Of a stretch of DNA of 42,542 nucleotides, positions 9,491 through 18,996 are shown in pieces; position 1 is the first letter of the stretch, and every line of letters starts with the position of its first letter. The notes beneath the pieces are model-generated. The model saw nothing but the letters and a program-made list of their open reading frames with translations, was not told the DNA's origin and made no database searches. Source of the DNA: Deltaproteobacteria bacterium RBG_13_43_22 (lineage in GTDB: Bacteria > Desulfobacterota > RBG-13-43-22); contig MGQB01000001.1 in NCBI GenBank assembly GCA_001797675.1, forward strand, positions 201,968 through 244,509, given 5' to 3'. A program made the translations under genes and the position numbers.

Positions 9491-9511
9491 TTTTTTACAC
9501 GGTGTAAAAAA
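9491..9511. promoter_or_regulatory. Perfect palindrome, candidate operator or enhancer site
   Basis: Arms TTTTTTACAC and GTGTAAAAAA around a central G form a perfect 21-bp inverted repeat. It sits about 115 bp upstream of the -24/-12 promoter candidate and away from any gene end, so it resembles a dimeric regulator site rather than a terminator. Confidence 0.5.
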
Positions 9512-9746
9512 CCGATATTGGAAGCCGACTGAATCAGTGACCTCAAGCCACTGGATGAAAGGGGAGAAGTTGGTTTTTATTGTTCGGAGGATGAGTGAAA
9601 AAGAGCGTTGAAGGAGGTCTGTTCATGAGTCGCCACCGAACCCTGAACGGAAAGAAAGAATGAGGGGAAATGAAGTTAATTTTTTTTGAGTTTTCGAAGT
9701 GTTTCTTTTGTTTGTCAAAGAGGATGAATAGGATTGTACGGGTCCA

Positions 9747-10403
9747 TCAATAATACCGGTGAATATTGCGCCGGCTTCGACTTAATGACCAACCTAATAA
9801 CAGTCCGACAATCAACACAAAGGCTCCGACCAAAAACCATTTAATCTGTTCTTCAATGCGCCCCCCCTTTTCCTTTTGACTAAAGTCGGATACTTGTTTT
9901 TTATAATGGATAACTTCTTTTTCCAATTGTTCGTTTTTTTCTTTAAGGGCGTCAAGTTCAGGAGAGATCCGTTTGTTTTTTTCCTGATGAAGGCGTTGAA
10001 TCAGGTTTTTGGCATCTTCATTTTCTTTAGTTAGCCTATTTTTCTCTTGAAGGAGTATTTCTTTCTCCCGGCCCAGATTTTGACTGGTTTCTTTTAATCC
10101 ACGCAGTTCTTCCTGTAATCTTGGATCGACGGTAGGATTCGTCTTGACTTGATCTACTAAAAAACGAGTATTAATCCAGCCAGTCGTTCCATCGACCAGT
10201 TTGACCTTCGACCAGTTTTTATCCCCTTCAAGGACCTCCACCCGATCACCGGTTTTCAGCATGGTTAAAGCCCGATACTCCAATCCGATCCCTGAACGAA
10301 GACTGATTTCGATTCGGTCAGTAATAAACATGGTCTTGGCCCATAGGGAGGAAGGGCAAATAAAAAGGGCTCCTAGAATGACGATTACGACAGGTAAGGC
10401 CAT
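9747..10403 (-). CDS. Membrane-anchored SH3-domain coiled-coil protein
   Basis: 218 aa. An N-terminal signal peptide (~1-22) is followed by a bacterial SH3 domain (~25-87: ISLRSGIGLEYRALTMLKTGD, WSKVKLVDGTTGWI), a long charged coiled coil (~95-180), one C-terminal membrane helix (~188-208, WFLVGAFVLIVGLLLGW) and a short basic tail ending NIHRYY. The order signal-SH3-coil-anchor matches the 'SH3 and anchor domain' family (YgiM type), whose function is poorly known. The SH3 domain should lie in the periplasm, possibly binding cell wall. It lies downstream of groEL but behind a terminator, so it is probably transcribed separately. Confidence 0.82.
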   Translation of the reverse strand: MALPVVIVILGALFICPSSLWAKTMFITDRIEISLRSGIGLEYRALTMLKTGDRVEVLEGDKNWSKVKLVDGTTGWINTRFLVDQVKTNPTVDPRLQEELRGLKETSQNLGREKEILLQEKNRLTKENEDAKNLIQRLHQEKNKRISPELDALKEKNEQLEKEVIHYKKQVSDFSQKEKGGRIEEQIKWFLVGAFVLIVGLLLGWSLSRSRRNIHRYY

Positions 10404-10472
10404 TTTTTCCCCTCTCTGATCTGGGTGGGATTAGATTTTTTTTAGCAGAATTTATCTGGGAAGTCAAGAGGA

Positions 10473-10507
10473 TAAAAAAAAGCCCCCTGAGATCAGGAGG
10501 CTTTTTT
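10473..10507 (-). terminator. Intrinsic terminator of groES-groEL
   Basis: The stem pairs GCCCCCTGA (10482-10490) with TCAGGAGGC (10493-10501), one mismatch, loop of 2 nt. On the minus strand it is followed by a run of 7-8 T (10473-10480). It lies 24 bp after the groEL stop. The opposite strand also has a T run, so it may work both ways. Confidence 0.85.
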
Positions 10508-10530
10508 ATAACCGGTCTTCGGTTTGTGAA

Positions 10531-12461
<1,931 letters not shown>

Positions 12462-12497
12462 ACCTTCACTCTCCTTCCTAAAATGTTATAGGGCTTA

Positions 12498-12524
12498 TTA
12501 GCACTCCCTTTCGTTTAGTGCTAA
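12498..12524 (-). promoter_or_regulatory. CIRCE operator (HrcA binding site)
   Basis: TTAGCACTC (12498-12506), nine spacer bases, then TAGTGCTAA (12516-12524). This equals the CIRCE consensus TTAGCACTC-N9-GAGTGCTAA except for one base in the second arm. It lies between the groES promoter and start codon, so HrcA repression relieved by heat shock is expected. No hrcA is in the window. Confidence 0.9.
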
Positions 12525-12550
12525 TATAAACACTAAATTTTAAAATTCAA
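12523..12550 (-). promoter_or_regulatory. Sigma-70-type promoter of groES-groEL
   Basis: Minus strand: -35 TTGAAT (12550-12545), 16-bp spacer, -10 TATATT (12528-12523). The -10 box touches the first base of the CIRCE element, the classical arrangement for HrcA repression. Confidence 0.7.
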
Positions 12551-12581
12551 GTACAAAATTAACCTATTATGAATTGTTATT

Positions 12582-12715
12582 GTTGATGGTCTCGTAAAAA
12601 CTCAGAAATGGCCAATTTTAGTTATTCCGATCCAGCTTCAAATGCGGGAATAGATACAGTAGAAACCAATTAATAACAACAAGTTATTCACAACGACTTT
12701 TGCCGGGGTAACGGC
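12582..12715. repeat. Dispersed GTCATTCCGG-type element, divergent copy
   Basis: It starts TTGATGGTCTCGTAAAAA, has a central ATTCCG and ATGCGGGAATAGA block and ends ACGACTTTTGCCGGGG. The same order of blocks occurs at 37261-37410 and 39167-39320, where the copies are better preserved. The ends are roughly inverted (TCGTAAAAA against ACGACTTTT). Confidence 0.55.
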
Positions 12716-12770
12716 CTTGGCGATTTTAAGTGAGAATCATCATGACTGACTGTTTTTTGTCCTTCATTTC

Positions 12771-12779
12771 TGATATAAT
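12771..12779 (+). promoter_or_regulatory. Extended -10 promoter candidate for the dGTPase gene
   Basis: TGATATAAT matches an extended -10 (TGnTATAAT), 89 bp upstream of the start codon. The -35 region is weak, consistent with an extended -10 promoter. Confidence 0.5.
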
Positions 12780-12867
12780 TAACCAATGCCATAGAAGTCT
12801 ATTGGGCTTTAATTTGAATCTGGGTGGAAAGATTTTTTATATAACTATATAAAATAAAAGGGAATTT

Positions 12868-14070
12868 ATGAAAATCAGAGCCCACCTTGAAGCTATTGAG
12901 AAATCAACTCTTGCCCCTTATGCTTCAAAAAGTGCCGAAAGTATTGGAAGAACCCTATATGGGGATGAACCGGACGACTTCAGAACCGATTTTCAAAGAG
13001 ACCGGGACAGGATTCTTTATTCCAAAGCCTTTAAGGATCTCCAGTACAAGACGCAGGTTTTTTTAATCAGTGAAGGGGATTTTTACAGAACCCGGTTGAC
13101 CCATACTCTTGAGGTCGCCCAGCATGCTCGGACCCTAGCCCGGGCCCTTCTTTTAAACGAGGATTTGTGCGAAGCCATTGCCTATGCCCATGATTTGGGA
13201 CATGCCCCATTTGGACACACAGGAGAAATCACTTTGAACGAGCTTATGAAAAAGGATGGGGGATTCGAACATAACCTTCAAAGCCTGCGAATCGTAGATC
13301 TTCTGGAAAAACGGTATAAGACTTATGACGGTCTGAATCTTTGCTTTGAAACCAGGGAGGGCATTGCCCGGCATTCTACCGTCTATGATCATCCCGTTGT
13401 TCCCGAGGAATTTAATAAATATCCCTCTCCTACATTGGAAACCCAGATAGTCAATATCGCCGACCCCCTGGCCTATTGTGCTCATGACCTTGAGGATGCC
13501 TTAAATGCAGGATATTTAGCCATTAACGATATCCAAATGATGAAAAATCCCTTAATTGTTCGAGTCTTGAAAAAGTGTAGGGGTCGTTATCCCGGCTTCG
13601 ATGAGGCCGATACCATTATACGAGCCAGATTATTGGTTAGGACTTTAATTGAAGAAACCAATATCATGGTTATTGAACAGACCCATAAGAATTTGGATCG
13701 CCTGAAAATAAAATCCTTTCAAGACGTCAGAAGAGTAAGAATCCCCGTTGTGACGGCACCCAACCGGGACTGGGAGAACTTCAATAATCTTAAAAAGTTT
13801 CTTTTTGAAAATGTTTATAAACGCCCTCAGGTTTGTATCATGAATGAAAAAGGCCGGCTGATTATTTCCAGGATATTCAGACACCTGAAAGAAAAACCGG
13901 ATATGCTGCCCGGATCCTTTAAATTTCATTATGGTCAGGCAAGAAATAAAAAGACCAGAAATCGGGTCATTTCAGATTATATTTCTGGAATGACCGACCG
14001 TTATGCCATGGATCTCTATCAGATGATGTTCGAACCTTATGAGAAAGTCATGTTTGGATTCAGGGAGTAG
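12868..14070 (+). CDS. dgt: Deoxyguanosinetriphosphate triphosphohydrolase-like protein
   Basis: 400 aa, an HD-domain phosphohydrolase of the dGTPase family. The RDRILYSKAFKDLQYKTQVF segment is followed by the metal-binding His of RLTHTLEVAQHAR (~79), the His-Asp pair of AYAHDLGHAPFGHTGE (~108-109) and the Asp of NIADPLAYCAHDLEDAL. It removes tripolyphosphate from dNTPs and so controls dNTP pools. It is shorter than E. coli Dgt (505 aa) and fits the shorter dGTPase-like subgroup, whose substrate preference varies. Start supported by AAAGGGAA upstream. The 3' end overlaps the convergent LysM gene by 11 bp. Confidence 0.88.
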   Translation: MKIRAHLEAIEKSTLAPYASKSAESIGRTLYGDEPDDFRTDFQRDRDRILYSKAFKDLQYKTQVFLISEGDFYRTRLTHTLEVAQHARTLARALLLNEDLCEAIAYAHDLGHAPFGHTGEITLNELMKKDGGFEHNLQSLRIVDLLEKRYKTYDGLNLCFETREGIARHSTVYDHPVVPEEFNKYPSPTLETQIVNIADPLAYCAHDLEDALNAGYLAINDIQMMKNPLIVRVLKKCRGRYPGFDEADTIIRARLLVRTLIEETNIMVIEQTHKNLDRLKIKSFQDVRRVRIPVVTAPNRDWENFNNLKKFLFENVYKRPQVCIMNEKGRLIISRIFRHLKEKPDMLPGSFKFHYGQARNKKTRNRVISDYISGMTDRYAMDLYQMMFEPYEKVMFGFRE

Positions 14071-14668
14071 AGAAATAGATCGTTATAATTTGACCCGGTT
14101 TGAGTTTTCCTTTTGAGGGAAGGCGATTCCAGCGTCTTAGATCATCCGGACGAACTCGAAATTTTTTAGCGATCGAAGCTAAGGTTTCTCCTTTTTTAAT
14201 TTTATAGACGACTGCCTTCGGTGCTGGCTTTTTATCCTCCTGAGGCTCCTTTTTTTTTGACAAACTGATTAATTGACCATTTAGGGCCTTGATTTGTTCC
14301 TGAAAGGACTTGGCTTGTTCCTGAAAGGACTTGGCTTGTTCCTGAAATATCTTCAGTTCTTCTTTTAAGGATTGGATTTCTTTTTTGAAAAGGTCTGATT
14401 CCCCTTTCAATCTCAGAACCTCTGCCTTGAGCGTGATTAATTCAGGGGACTCGGGTTGCTTTTTGCTTAAATAGCCCCCTGATGGTAAGATCATCCACAG
14501 GCCAAAGGCCAGACCGACTATCCCAAGCAGGAGAATTGGAACCAAAATCCATCTTTTTATCGAGGATGGGCGGGTCGCCCCTTGGTATGCTGAAGAAAAG
14601 GAGCGTTCTTCCGGTTCGTTACCAATTTCAACCTTTGGTTCTTTTCTATCTTCACCGTGTTTTTCCAT
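14060..14668 (-). CDS. Membrane-anchored LysM protein with coiled coil
   Basis: 202 aa. A charged cytoplasmic N-terminus, one membrane helix (~40-62, WILVPILLLGIVGLAFGLWMIL minus its ends), a periplasmic coiled coil (~75-135) that includes in-frame 7-residue repeats (FQEQAKS), and a C-terminal LysM domain (YKIKKGETLASIAKKF, then RRWNRLPSKGKLKPGQ) for peptidoglycan binding. The architecture suggests a spacer-borne cell-wall anchor or lytic-enzyme helper. No catalytic domain is present. Its relation to the heme genes upstream is unclear. Convergent with dgt. Confidence 0.8.
   Translation of the reverse strand: MEKHGEDRKEPKVEIGNEPEERSFSSAYQGATRPSSIKRWILVPILLLGIVGLAFGLWMILPSGGYLSKKQPESPELITLKAEVLRLKGESDLFKKEIQSLKEELKIFQEQAKSFQEQAKSFQEQIKALNGQLISLSKKKEPQEDKKPAPKAVVYKIKKGETLASIAKKFRVRPDDLRRWNRLPSKGKLKPGQIITIYFSTP
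14294..14348. repeat. 21-bp tandem repeat inside the LysM gene
   Basis: Two identical 21-bp units start at 14294 and 14315, with a partial third from 14336. They encode the seven-residue FQEQAKS steps of the coiled coil. Being identical and in frame, they are a likely site of slippage-driven length change in whole heptads. Confidence 0.8.
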
Positions 14669-14678
14669 ATTAAACCCT

Positions 14679-14758
14679 CATGCCCGCTGGCGGCGGGCCT
14701 CGCGAAGCATGAATATTGCTTAAAGAATTGAAGAGGTCCAGTCCCGCCTATGGCGGGA
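14679..14758. repeat. Pair of GC-rich hairpins (REP-like) before the LysM gene
   Basis: Hairpin one pairs GCCCGC (14682-14687) with GCGGGC (14693-14698), enclosed by a CATGC/GCATG pair. Hairpin two pairs TCCCGCC (14742-14748) with GGCGGGA (14752-14758) over a TAT loop. They lie in the spacer between the Lrp-like gene and the LysM gene. Neither has a T run, so they are more REP-like than terminators. Confidence 0.6.
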
Positions 14759-14784
14759 TTGAAACCTCGAATCCTATTTCCCTT

Positions 14785-15282
14785 TTATACTTCAAAGTCA
14801 ACTTGGATTTTAAAAATCTTTTCAGCCGGGAGGCTGATTAAATCCCGTACTCCTGTCCTCCGTTTTATCTCTTGTAGAGAAAAGTCAATTACTTCCTGAG
14901 ATTCGGCGATAAAGGTAAACCAGATATTATAATCCCCTTCCCTCTCATAATTGTGGGTGACGCCGACATATTGATTAACCTTTTCAACAAAACCGGATAT
15001 TTTTTCCATCGGGACTCTGGCGGCACAAAGGGTGCTGGTAAATCCCAAATTGCGGGAATTGAAATTGGCCCCGATACGCCTGATGATCCCCCCTTTTACC
15101 ATACGGTCAATCCTGAGGATTACCTCCTTTTCCCTTAGACCCAGCCGCTCTCCGACCTCTCGATAAGGTTTTTCTTTTATAGGGAAATGGGACTGGATTT
15201 CGTTCAAAATGGCCCGGTCGGTCCGATCCAGTTTATGAAGATGCTCTTTTATAGGAGGTTCGTTTTTTTTATTTCTGTCCAA
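14785..15282 (-). CDS. ahbB: Siroheme decarboxylase subunit (AhbA/AhbB, Lrp/AsnC fold)
   Basis: 165 aa. An Lrp-like winged helix (~15-75) is joined to an AsnC-type domain that carries the siroheme decarboxylase signature GVTHNYEREGDYNIWFTF (His110, Tyr112, Arg114), absent from true Lrp regulators. AhbA and AhbB together convert siroheme to 12,18-didecarboxysiroheme. Only one such gene is here, so the partner must lie elsewhere or the enzyme is homomeric. The A/B choice is tentative. TTG start with AAGG 8 nt upstream. It follows ahbD by 84 bp on the same strand, supporting a heme role rather than transcription control. Confidence 0.82.
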   Translation of the reverse strand: MDRNKKNEPPIKEHLHKLDRTDRAILNEIQSHFPIKEKPYREVGERLGLREKEVILRIDRMVKGGIIRRIGANFNSRNLGFTSTLCAARVPMEKISGFVEKVNQYVGVTHNYEREGDYNIWFTFIAESQEVIDFSLQEIKRRTGVRDLISLPAEKIFKIQVDFEV

Positions 15283-15366
15283 TTTTCTATACCTTGGTGG
15301 CCATGGGCGATCAATGGAGGAAGCGGCGCTAACAAAACCTGTCGCCTCTTCCTTATCGCCAATGGC

Positions 15367-16449
15367 TTACTTTTTAGGCTGATAGGTGCAAAAAGGTTCT
15401 TCGTCTAAAAAATTTCCAGTGGCTTCAAATGCCCTGGCCCGGCAGCCACCGCAAACCCGAAAGTATTCACAATAACCGCATTTCCCTGAATACTGGGTTT
15501 GGTCCCTTAAGACCAGAAAGATCGGGGAGGACTCCCAGATTTCCCGGAAGGTTTGTTTTCGGATATTTCCTGAGTTGATTTCAAGATAGCCACAGGGTTG
15601 CACCAGCCCCACATGGGAGACAAAACAAAAACCAACCCCGCCTAAACAGCCACGCGTAACTGCATCTAATCCATGGGACTTAAAAGTGATTTCCTTTCCT
15701 TCCTTGCGGGCTATCTCCCTTAAAATCCGATAATAATGGGGGGCACAGGTGGCTTTTATGGACAGAGGGATCTCTTCTTTTTGTTTGACCAGCCAGGTTA
15801 AGGTTTTTTCATATTCTTCGGCTGAGATGGTTTGATCGGTCAAGGACCGCCCTCGGCCGGTGGGAACAAGCATAAAAATATGGTGGGCCGCAGCCCCGAG
15901 TTCAATGACCTTTTCCTGGATTAGGGGTAGCTCATGAAGATTATACCGGGTAACAGTAGTGTTGATCTGAAACTCCAGATCAACAGCCCTTGCTGCTTCG
16001 ATCCCTTTTAGTATCCCCTTAAAGGCCCCTCTGACCTGCCGAAAAAAATCATGGCTTTCGGCCGAGGCCCCATCCATACTGATGCTGATCCTCTGGATAC
16101 CCGATTCTTTCAATTTTTGAGCTTTTTCAATATTCAACAAAGTGCCGTTGACGGCCATGACCATCCGGAGTCCCATTGAATGCCCATATCGGGCCAGTTC
16201 GAAGATGTTTGAATGAAGTAACGGCTCTCCACCGGTCAAAATAACCACAGGCTGACCGACCTCCCGGATTTGGTCAAGGAGACGAAGTCCTTCGGCAGTG
16301 CTCAATTCATCGGGATATGGCCCGAATTCAGCTGAGGCCCGGCAGTGAAGACAGGATAGGTTACATTGACGGGTCACTTCCCAGGCCACCAGACGGAGTT
16401 CCGGGCTTTGGGGGGGGAACTGATTTTCTTTTTCCATTTGAGAAGGCAT
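15367..16449 (-). CDS. ahbD: Radical SAM heme synthase AhbD
   Basis: 360 aa. The radical SAM cluster Cys are C29, C33 and C36 in WEVTRQCNLSCLHCRASA, a context typical of AhbD rather than AhbC. TGGEPLL follows. The C-terminal SPASM-like region has extra Fe-S ligands (CGYCEYFRVCGGCRARA, plus Cys of EEPFC). AhbD converts two propionates of Fe-coproporphyrin III to vinyls, giving heme b, the last step of the siroheme-dependent pathway. A related protein such as an anaerobic cofactor maturase is possible, but the neighbours (Lrp-like decarboxylase, HemB) fit heme. AhbC is not in the window. Confidence 0.83.
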   Translation of the reverse strand: MPSQMEKENQFPPQSPELRLVAWEVTRQCNLSCLHCRASAEFGPYPDELSTAEGLRLLDQIREVGQPVVILTGGEPLLHSNIFELARYGHSMGLRMVMAVNGTLLNIEKAQKLKESGIQRISISMDGASAESHDFFRQVRGAFKGILKGIEAARAVDLEFQINTTVTRYNLHELPLIQEKVIELGAAAHHIFMLVPTGRGRSLTDQTISAEEYEKTLTWLVKQKEEIPLSIKATCAPHYYRILREIARKEGKEITFKSHGLDAVTRGCLGGVGFCFVSHVGLVQPCGYLEINSGNIRKQTFREIWESSPIFLVLRDQTQYSGKCGYCEYFRVCGGCRARAFEATGNFLDEEPFCTYQPKK

Positions 16450-16472
16450 TGATTGATTATGGCCTTTCAGGC

Positions 16473-16508
16473 TGAATACAGGATTCCCGATTCAAGATGC
16501 CTGATGCC
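16473..16508. repeat. 7-bp repeat tract upstream of ahbD
   Basis: Contiguous units GAATACA, GGATTCC, CGATTCA, AGATGCC, TGATGCC. They begin 24 bp upstream of the ahbD start. First part of the repeat-filled 347-bp spacer between hemB and ahbD. Confidence 0.6.
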
Positions 16509-16546
16509 CGAAAAAATCTAGCCAAAAATATTTGCATTTTTGGTTA

Positions 16547-16677
16547 AAATCCGAAATCCGAAGCACGAGACAACTTCAAATGATCAAACTTAAAAACTCA
16601 AAACGTTTTTGTTATGGTCATTGAGATCATGGACCTTTGTACTTGTTTCGGATTTCGTGCTTCGAATTTCGGATTTA
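16547..16677. repeat. Inverted pair of 7-bp repeat arrays between hemB and ahbD
   Basis: The left arm (16547-16570) is built of AAATCCG, AAATCCG, AAGCACG. The right arm (16645-16677) uses TTTCGGA, TTTCGTG, CTTCGAA, TTTCGGA. The 23-nt core of the arms is complementary with one mismatch, so the transcript can form a long hairpin over an ~82-nt loop. The core motif CAAAACGTTTTTG in the loop is shared with the element at 35701-35816. The rest of the spacer holds no gene. Confidence 0.75.
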
Positions 16678-16796
16678 AAGATTACTCCGGTTCAACTTTA
16701 AAAACAATTTCCAACATCGGGTAAAGAAAGAATCTTATAGCTCTCTTTTCAAGTGACCTCAATCTAAATTCTGTATTTTGTTCCTTCCATCCTGTT

Positions 16797-17774
16797 TCAT
16801 GCTGCTTTCAAAAGTGCCGCCGCCTGCTTGGCAAAGTAGGTCAGGATCAAATCTGCCCCGGCCCGCCGAATGGAAAGTAGAGATTCCATCATCACCTTAT
16901 TCTCATCCAACCATCCCTGCTTCGCAGCCGCCTTGATCATGGCATATTCACCGCTTACGTTATAAGCAGCTACAGGCAGGTCGAATTCTTCCCGAACCCG
17001 ACAGATAACATCCAGATAGGGCAACGCAGGCTTGACCATGATGATATCCGCTCCTTCCTCAACATCCAAGGTCACTTCACGAATGGCTTCCCGGATATTA
17101 GCTGGGTCCATCTGATAGCTCTTCCGGTCTCCGAATTTCGGGGCTGACTCGGCGGCTTCCCGGAAAGGCCCATAAAAGGCCGAGGCATACTTGGCCGAAT
17201 AGGCCATGATGGGGGTTTGTTCAAAACCATTTTCATCCAGGGCCTGACGGATCTCGGCCACCCTTCCGTCCATCATATCGCTTGGGGCGACCATGTCGGC
17301 TCCGGCTTTGGCCTGGGATAAAGCCGTTCGGGCCAGCAGTTCCAGAGTGGCATCGTTATCCACGTCATTCCCCTGGACTATCCCGCAGTGGCCATGGCTC
17401 ATGTATTCACAAAGGCAGACATCGCCGATGACCATCAATTCAGGAATTTTGTCTTTTAAGCCCTTCATAGCCCGCTGGATAATTCCATCGGAATCATAAG
17501 CCCCGGTGGCCTTTTTGTCTTTTTTGTCCGGGATTCCAAAAAGCATGATCGCCGGTATCCCCAGGGAAAGGATCTCCCGGGCCTCTTGGATGAGTTCATC
17601 GATAGAAAGTTGAAAAATGCCGGGCATGGAGGCAATGGGTCGGCGAATCCCTTTGCCGAAGACGACGAACATGGGATAGATCAGGTTGTCGACCGAAAGG
17701 GAGGTCTCCCGGATCATTCTTCTAAAGGATTCATTTCGCCTCAGTCTCCTGGGCCGATAGTCTGGGAAAAGCAT
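16797..17774 (-). CDS. hemB: Delta-aminolevulinic acid dehydratase (porphobilinogen synthase)
   Basis: 325 aa, full length. Schiff-base lysines are Lys195 ([15 protein letters not shown]) and Lys248 ([12 protein letters not shown]). Zn ligands C120, C122 and C130 lie in [14 protein letters not shown], the same numbering as E. coli, so a Zn-dependent enzyme is predicted. It condenses two 5-aminolevulinate molecules to porphobilinogen, the first common tetrapyrrole step. AAGGAGG lies 5-6 nt before the ATG. It starts 9 bp after the CRP/FNR-type gene, so the two form an operon, and the regulator may respond to heme demand or redox state (inference). Confidence 0.96.
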   Translation of the reverse strand: MLFPDYRPRRLRRNESFRRMIRETSLSVDNLIYPMFVVFGKGIRRPIASMPGIFQLSIDELIQEAREILSLGIPAIMLFGIPDKKDKKATGAYDSDGIIQRAMKGLKDKIPELMVIGDVCLCEYMSHGHCGIVQGNDVDNDATLELLARTALSQAKAGADMVAPSDMMDGRVAEIRQALDENGFEQTPIMAYSAKYASAFYGPFREAAESAPKFGDRKSYQMDPANIREAIREVTLDVEEGADIIMVKPALPYLDVICRVREEFDLPVAAYNVSGEYAMIKAAAKQGWLDENKVMMESLLSIRRAGADLILTYFAKQAAALLKAA

Positions 17775-17783
17775 GGCTCCTCC

Positions 17784-18485
17784 TTACAGTTTTAAGCCTT
17801 CGGCGATTTCTTTCAAGGCTTGAAAACTCCGGATAATGATAATGTCTTTATGAATATCTATAATTTCTTTTTGTTTCATTTTCGAAAGGGTTCTGGACAG
17901 GGTTTCCCCGATGGTTCCCAACCGGCCGGCCAATAAATTTTTTTTCATTTCCAGCGGAATTTTCAGGCCGTCAACCGGTATGGGTGAAATCTTCCGGGAT
18001 TCTTCTATCAAAAAACGAGCCAGACGAGCGGAGACTTCCTTCAACGACAGGTCTTCCACCTGCTGAGCCAATTCCCTTAACAAAAGAGAGAGGCCGGTCA
18101 TCATATTAAGGGCCAGTTGTGGACTCTCCCGGAGCAGAGAAAGGAATTCCGGTTTATTAAAATAATAGAGCCGGCTGTCTTCCAGGGCCTCGGCTGAGGC
18201 CGGATAGGTTTTTCCTGAAAAGACTGCTGCCTCGGCGATTGTTTCTCCCGGGCCGACGATTCGCATGACATATTCCTGGCCATTAGGAGACAGACGAAAT
18301 ATTTTTATTTTTCCGTTAATAACCAGGTAAAGACCATGGGAGCCATCACCCTGAGAGAAAAGGATATGACCTTTTTTAAAAGAATGATGGGCGGCAATCC
18401 CTTTGACTTTTTGAAGCCCGTCTTCATCCAGGCCGCAGAAGAGGGGATTTCGTTTTAATAGTTCCGTTATATTATTCAATCCCAT
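17784..18485 (-). CDS. CRP/FNR-family transcription regulator
   Basis: 233 aa. A cyclic-nucleotide-binding beta roll (~15-130) is followed by a long dimerisation helix and a winged helix-turn-helix with LAGRLGTIGETLSRTL as recognition region (Glu and Arg of the usual RExxxR kept, first Arg changed to Gly). The phosphate-binding Arg-Ser of E. coli CRP is not conserved (KTYPASAEA), so cAMP is unlikely. There is only one Cys (C17), so no FNR-type Fe-S cluster. This fits HcpR/DNR-like regulators of nitrosative or redox stress, but that is a guess. It lies directly upstream of hemB in one transcript. Confidence 0.85.
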   Translation of the reverse strand: MGLNNITELLKRNPLFCGLDEDGLQKVKGIAAHHSFKKGHILFSQGDGSHGLYLVINGKIKIFRLSPNGQEYVMRIVGPGETIAEAAVFSGKTYPASAEALEDSRLYYFNKPEFLSLLRESPQLALNMMTGLSLLLRELAQQVEDLSLKEVSARLARFLIEESRKISPIPVDGLKIPLEMKKNLLAGRLGTIGETLSRTLSKMKQKEIIDIHKDIIIIRSFQALKEIAEGLKL

Positions 18486-18531
18486 TTCTTATAATCACCA
18501 AACAAATTTTTTCCATTTTTTACAAAAAATG

Positions 18532-18560
18532 ATAATATCTATATATTTTATTTTAGTCAA
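18532..18560 (-). promoter_or_regulatory. Sigma-70-type promoter of the crp-like gene
   Basis: Minus strand: -35 TTGACT (18560-18555), 17-bp spacer, -10 TATTAT (18537-18532). It lies 47 bp upstream of the start codon and should drive the crp-like gene and hemB independently of the sigma-54 promoter further upstream. Confidence 0.7.
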
Positions 18561-18725
18561 TGGACTAATAATCCTGGTTCCTTCACTTTTTCAACTTTCT
18601 CAAAAGGAAATCCGCTGGTTTTGGAATCGAGGAATCGCTGGGAGAAAAACCCTATATCAAAATAGAGATAATTCGACGAAAGGTCTGAAGAACAGGCTGG
18701 GTTCTATGGGTGTACCCAAATGGGC

Positions 18726-18762
18726 AAAAAAATAAAAGCCAACCATTTCTGGTTGGCTTTTA
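18726..18762 (-). terminator. Strong intrinsic terminator
   Basis: The perfect 11-bp stem AAAAGCCAACC/GGTTGGCTTTT, loop of 6 nt, is followed on the minus strand by TTTTATTTTTTT. It ends the predicted small RNA and would also stop read-through from the NtrC-type gene. The plus-strand tail (CTTTTATTAA) is weaker. Confidence 0.85.
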
Positions 18763-18798
18763 TTAAGGAAAGGAGATAAAGAGATTTGTTGTCTTGAC
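18726..18798 (-). ncRNA. Predicted small RNA, about 73 nt, porin/groEL antisense candidate
   Basis: The 5' end is predicted ~12 nt after the -24/-12 promoter (18809-18824), the 3' end at the T run. The first ~36 nt are unpaired and pyrimidine-rich (contains AUCUCUUUAUCUCCUUUCC, an anti-Shine-Dalgarno sequence). Then comes an 11-bp stem (AAAAGCCAACC with GGUUGGCUUUU, loop AGAAAU) and a UUUUAUUUUUUU tail, the typical form of an Hfq-type trans-acting sRNA. Positions 18770-18785 of the plus strand equal the porin mRNA segment AAGGAGAAAAAGAGAU except for one base, so the RNA can pair over 16 nt with the porin ribosome binding site. An 11-nt match also covers the groEL ribosome binding site. No open reading frame fits. 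Expression is untested. Confidence 0.6.
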
Positions 18799-18808
18799 TT
18801 ATTTTACT

Positions 18809-18824
18809 TGCAATATAAATGCCA
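18809..18824 (-). promoter_or_regulatory. Sigma-54 (-24/-12) promoter
   Basis: Minus strand TGGCATTTATATTGCA: GG and GC are 10 nt apart, with the conserved TGGCA and TTGCA boxes. It points left toward the terminator at 18726-18762. Two identical-type inverted repeats lie ~118 and ~194 bp upstream, and the gene just beyond them encodes a sigma-54 activator. Confidence 0.65.
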
Positions 18825-18920
18825 AAAATAAAAATGCGGGATTATTCTTATAACATCATGATTTAATTAATAATATTTTTAATGTCCTTTATTGTGACTT
18901 ACCATCCTTCGGCACTATCA

Positions 18921-18936
18921 GTAAAATTTTTTTTAC
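18921..18936. promoter_or_regulatory. Enhancer-type inverted repeat, site 1
   Basis: GTAAAATTTTTTTTAC is an inverted repeat GTAAAA-N4-TTTTAC. Its centre is ~130 bp upstream of the predicted start of the small RNA, the usual place for a sigma-54 activator site. A second copy with the same half-sites is 76 bp away. Confidence 0.55.
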
Positions 18937-18996
18937 CGGAAAATCGTCAGGATTGATCTTTAATATATAACAGTTTGTATTAATTAATAAAAATAG

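Larger units (their letters stand above)
9240..9746. other. AT-rich 507-bp gap upstream of the kinase remnant
   Basis: No convincing gene on either strand. It holds a sigma-54-like promoter and a long palindrome (listed separately), both oriented or placed to serve the leftward kinase-remnant/regulator pair. It also holds a 12-codon frame at 9625-9663 with a perfect AAGGAGGT 6 nt upstream but no gene downstream on that strand. The strong A/T runs suggest decayed sequence. Confidence 0.5.

Noticed and set aside
9625..9663. 12-codon frame with a perfect AAGGAGGT ribosome binding site
   Set aside because: Nothing follows on that strand for 3 kb and the peptide shows no leader-type codon bias. 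Probably chance in decayed sequence.
18529..18735. 68-residue plus-strand frame ending at the terminator
   Set aside because: No ribosome binding site, no recognisable domain, and it covers the promoter and leader of the crp-like gene. The terminator is stronger on the minus strand and fits the predicted small RNA.
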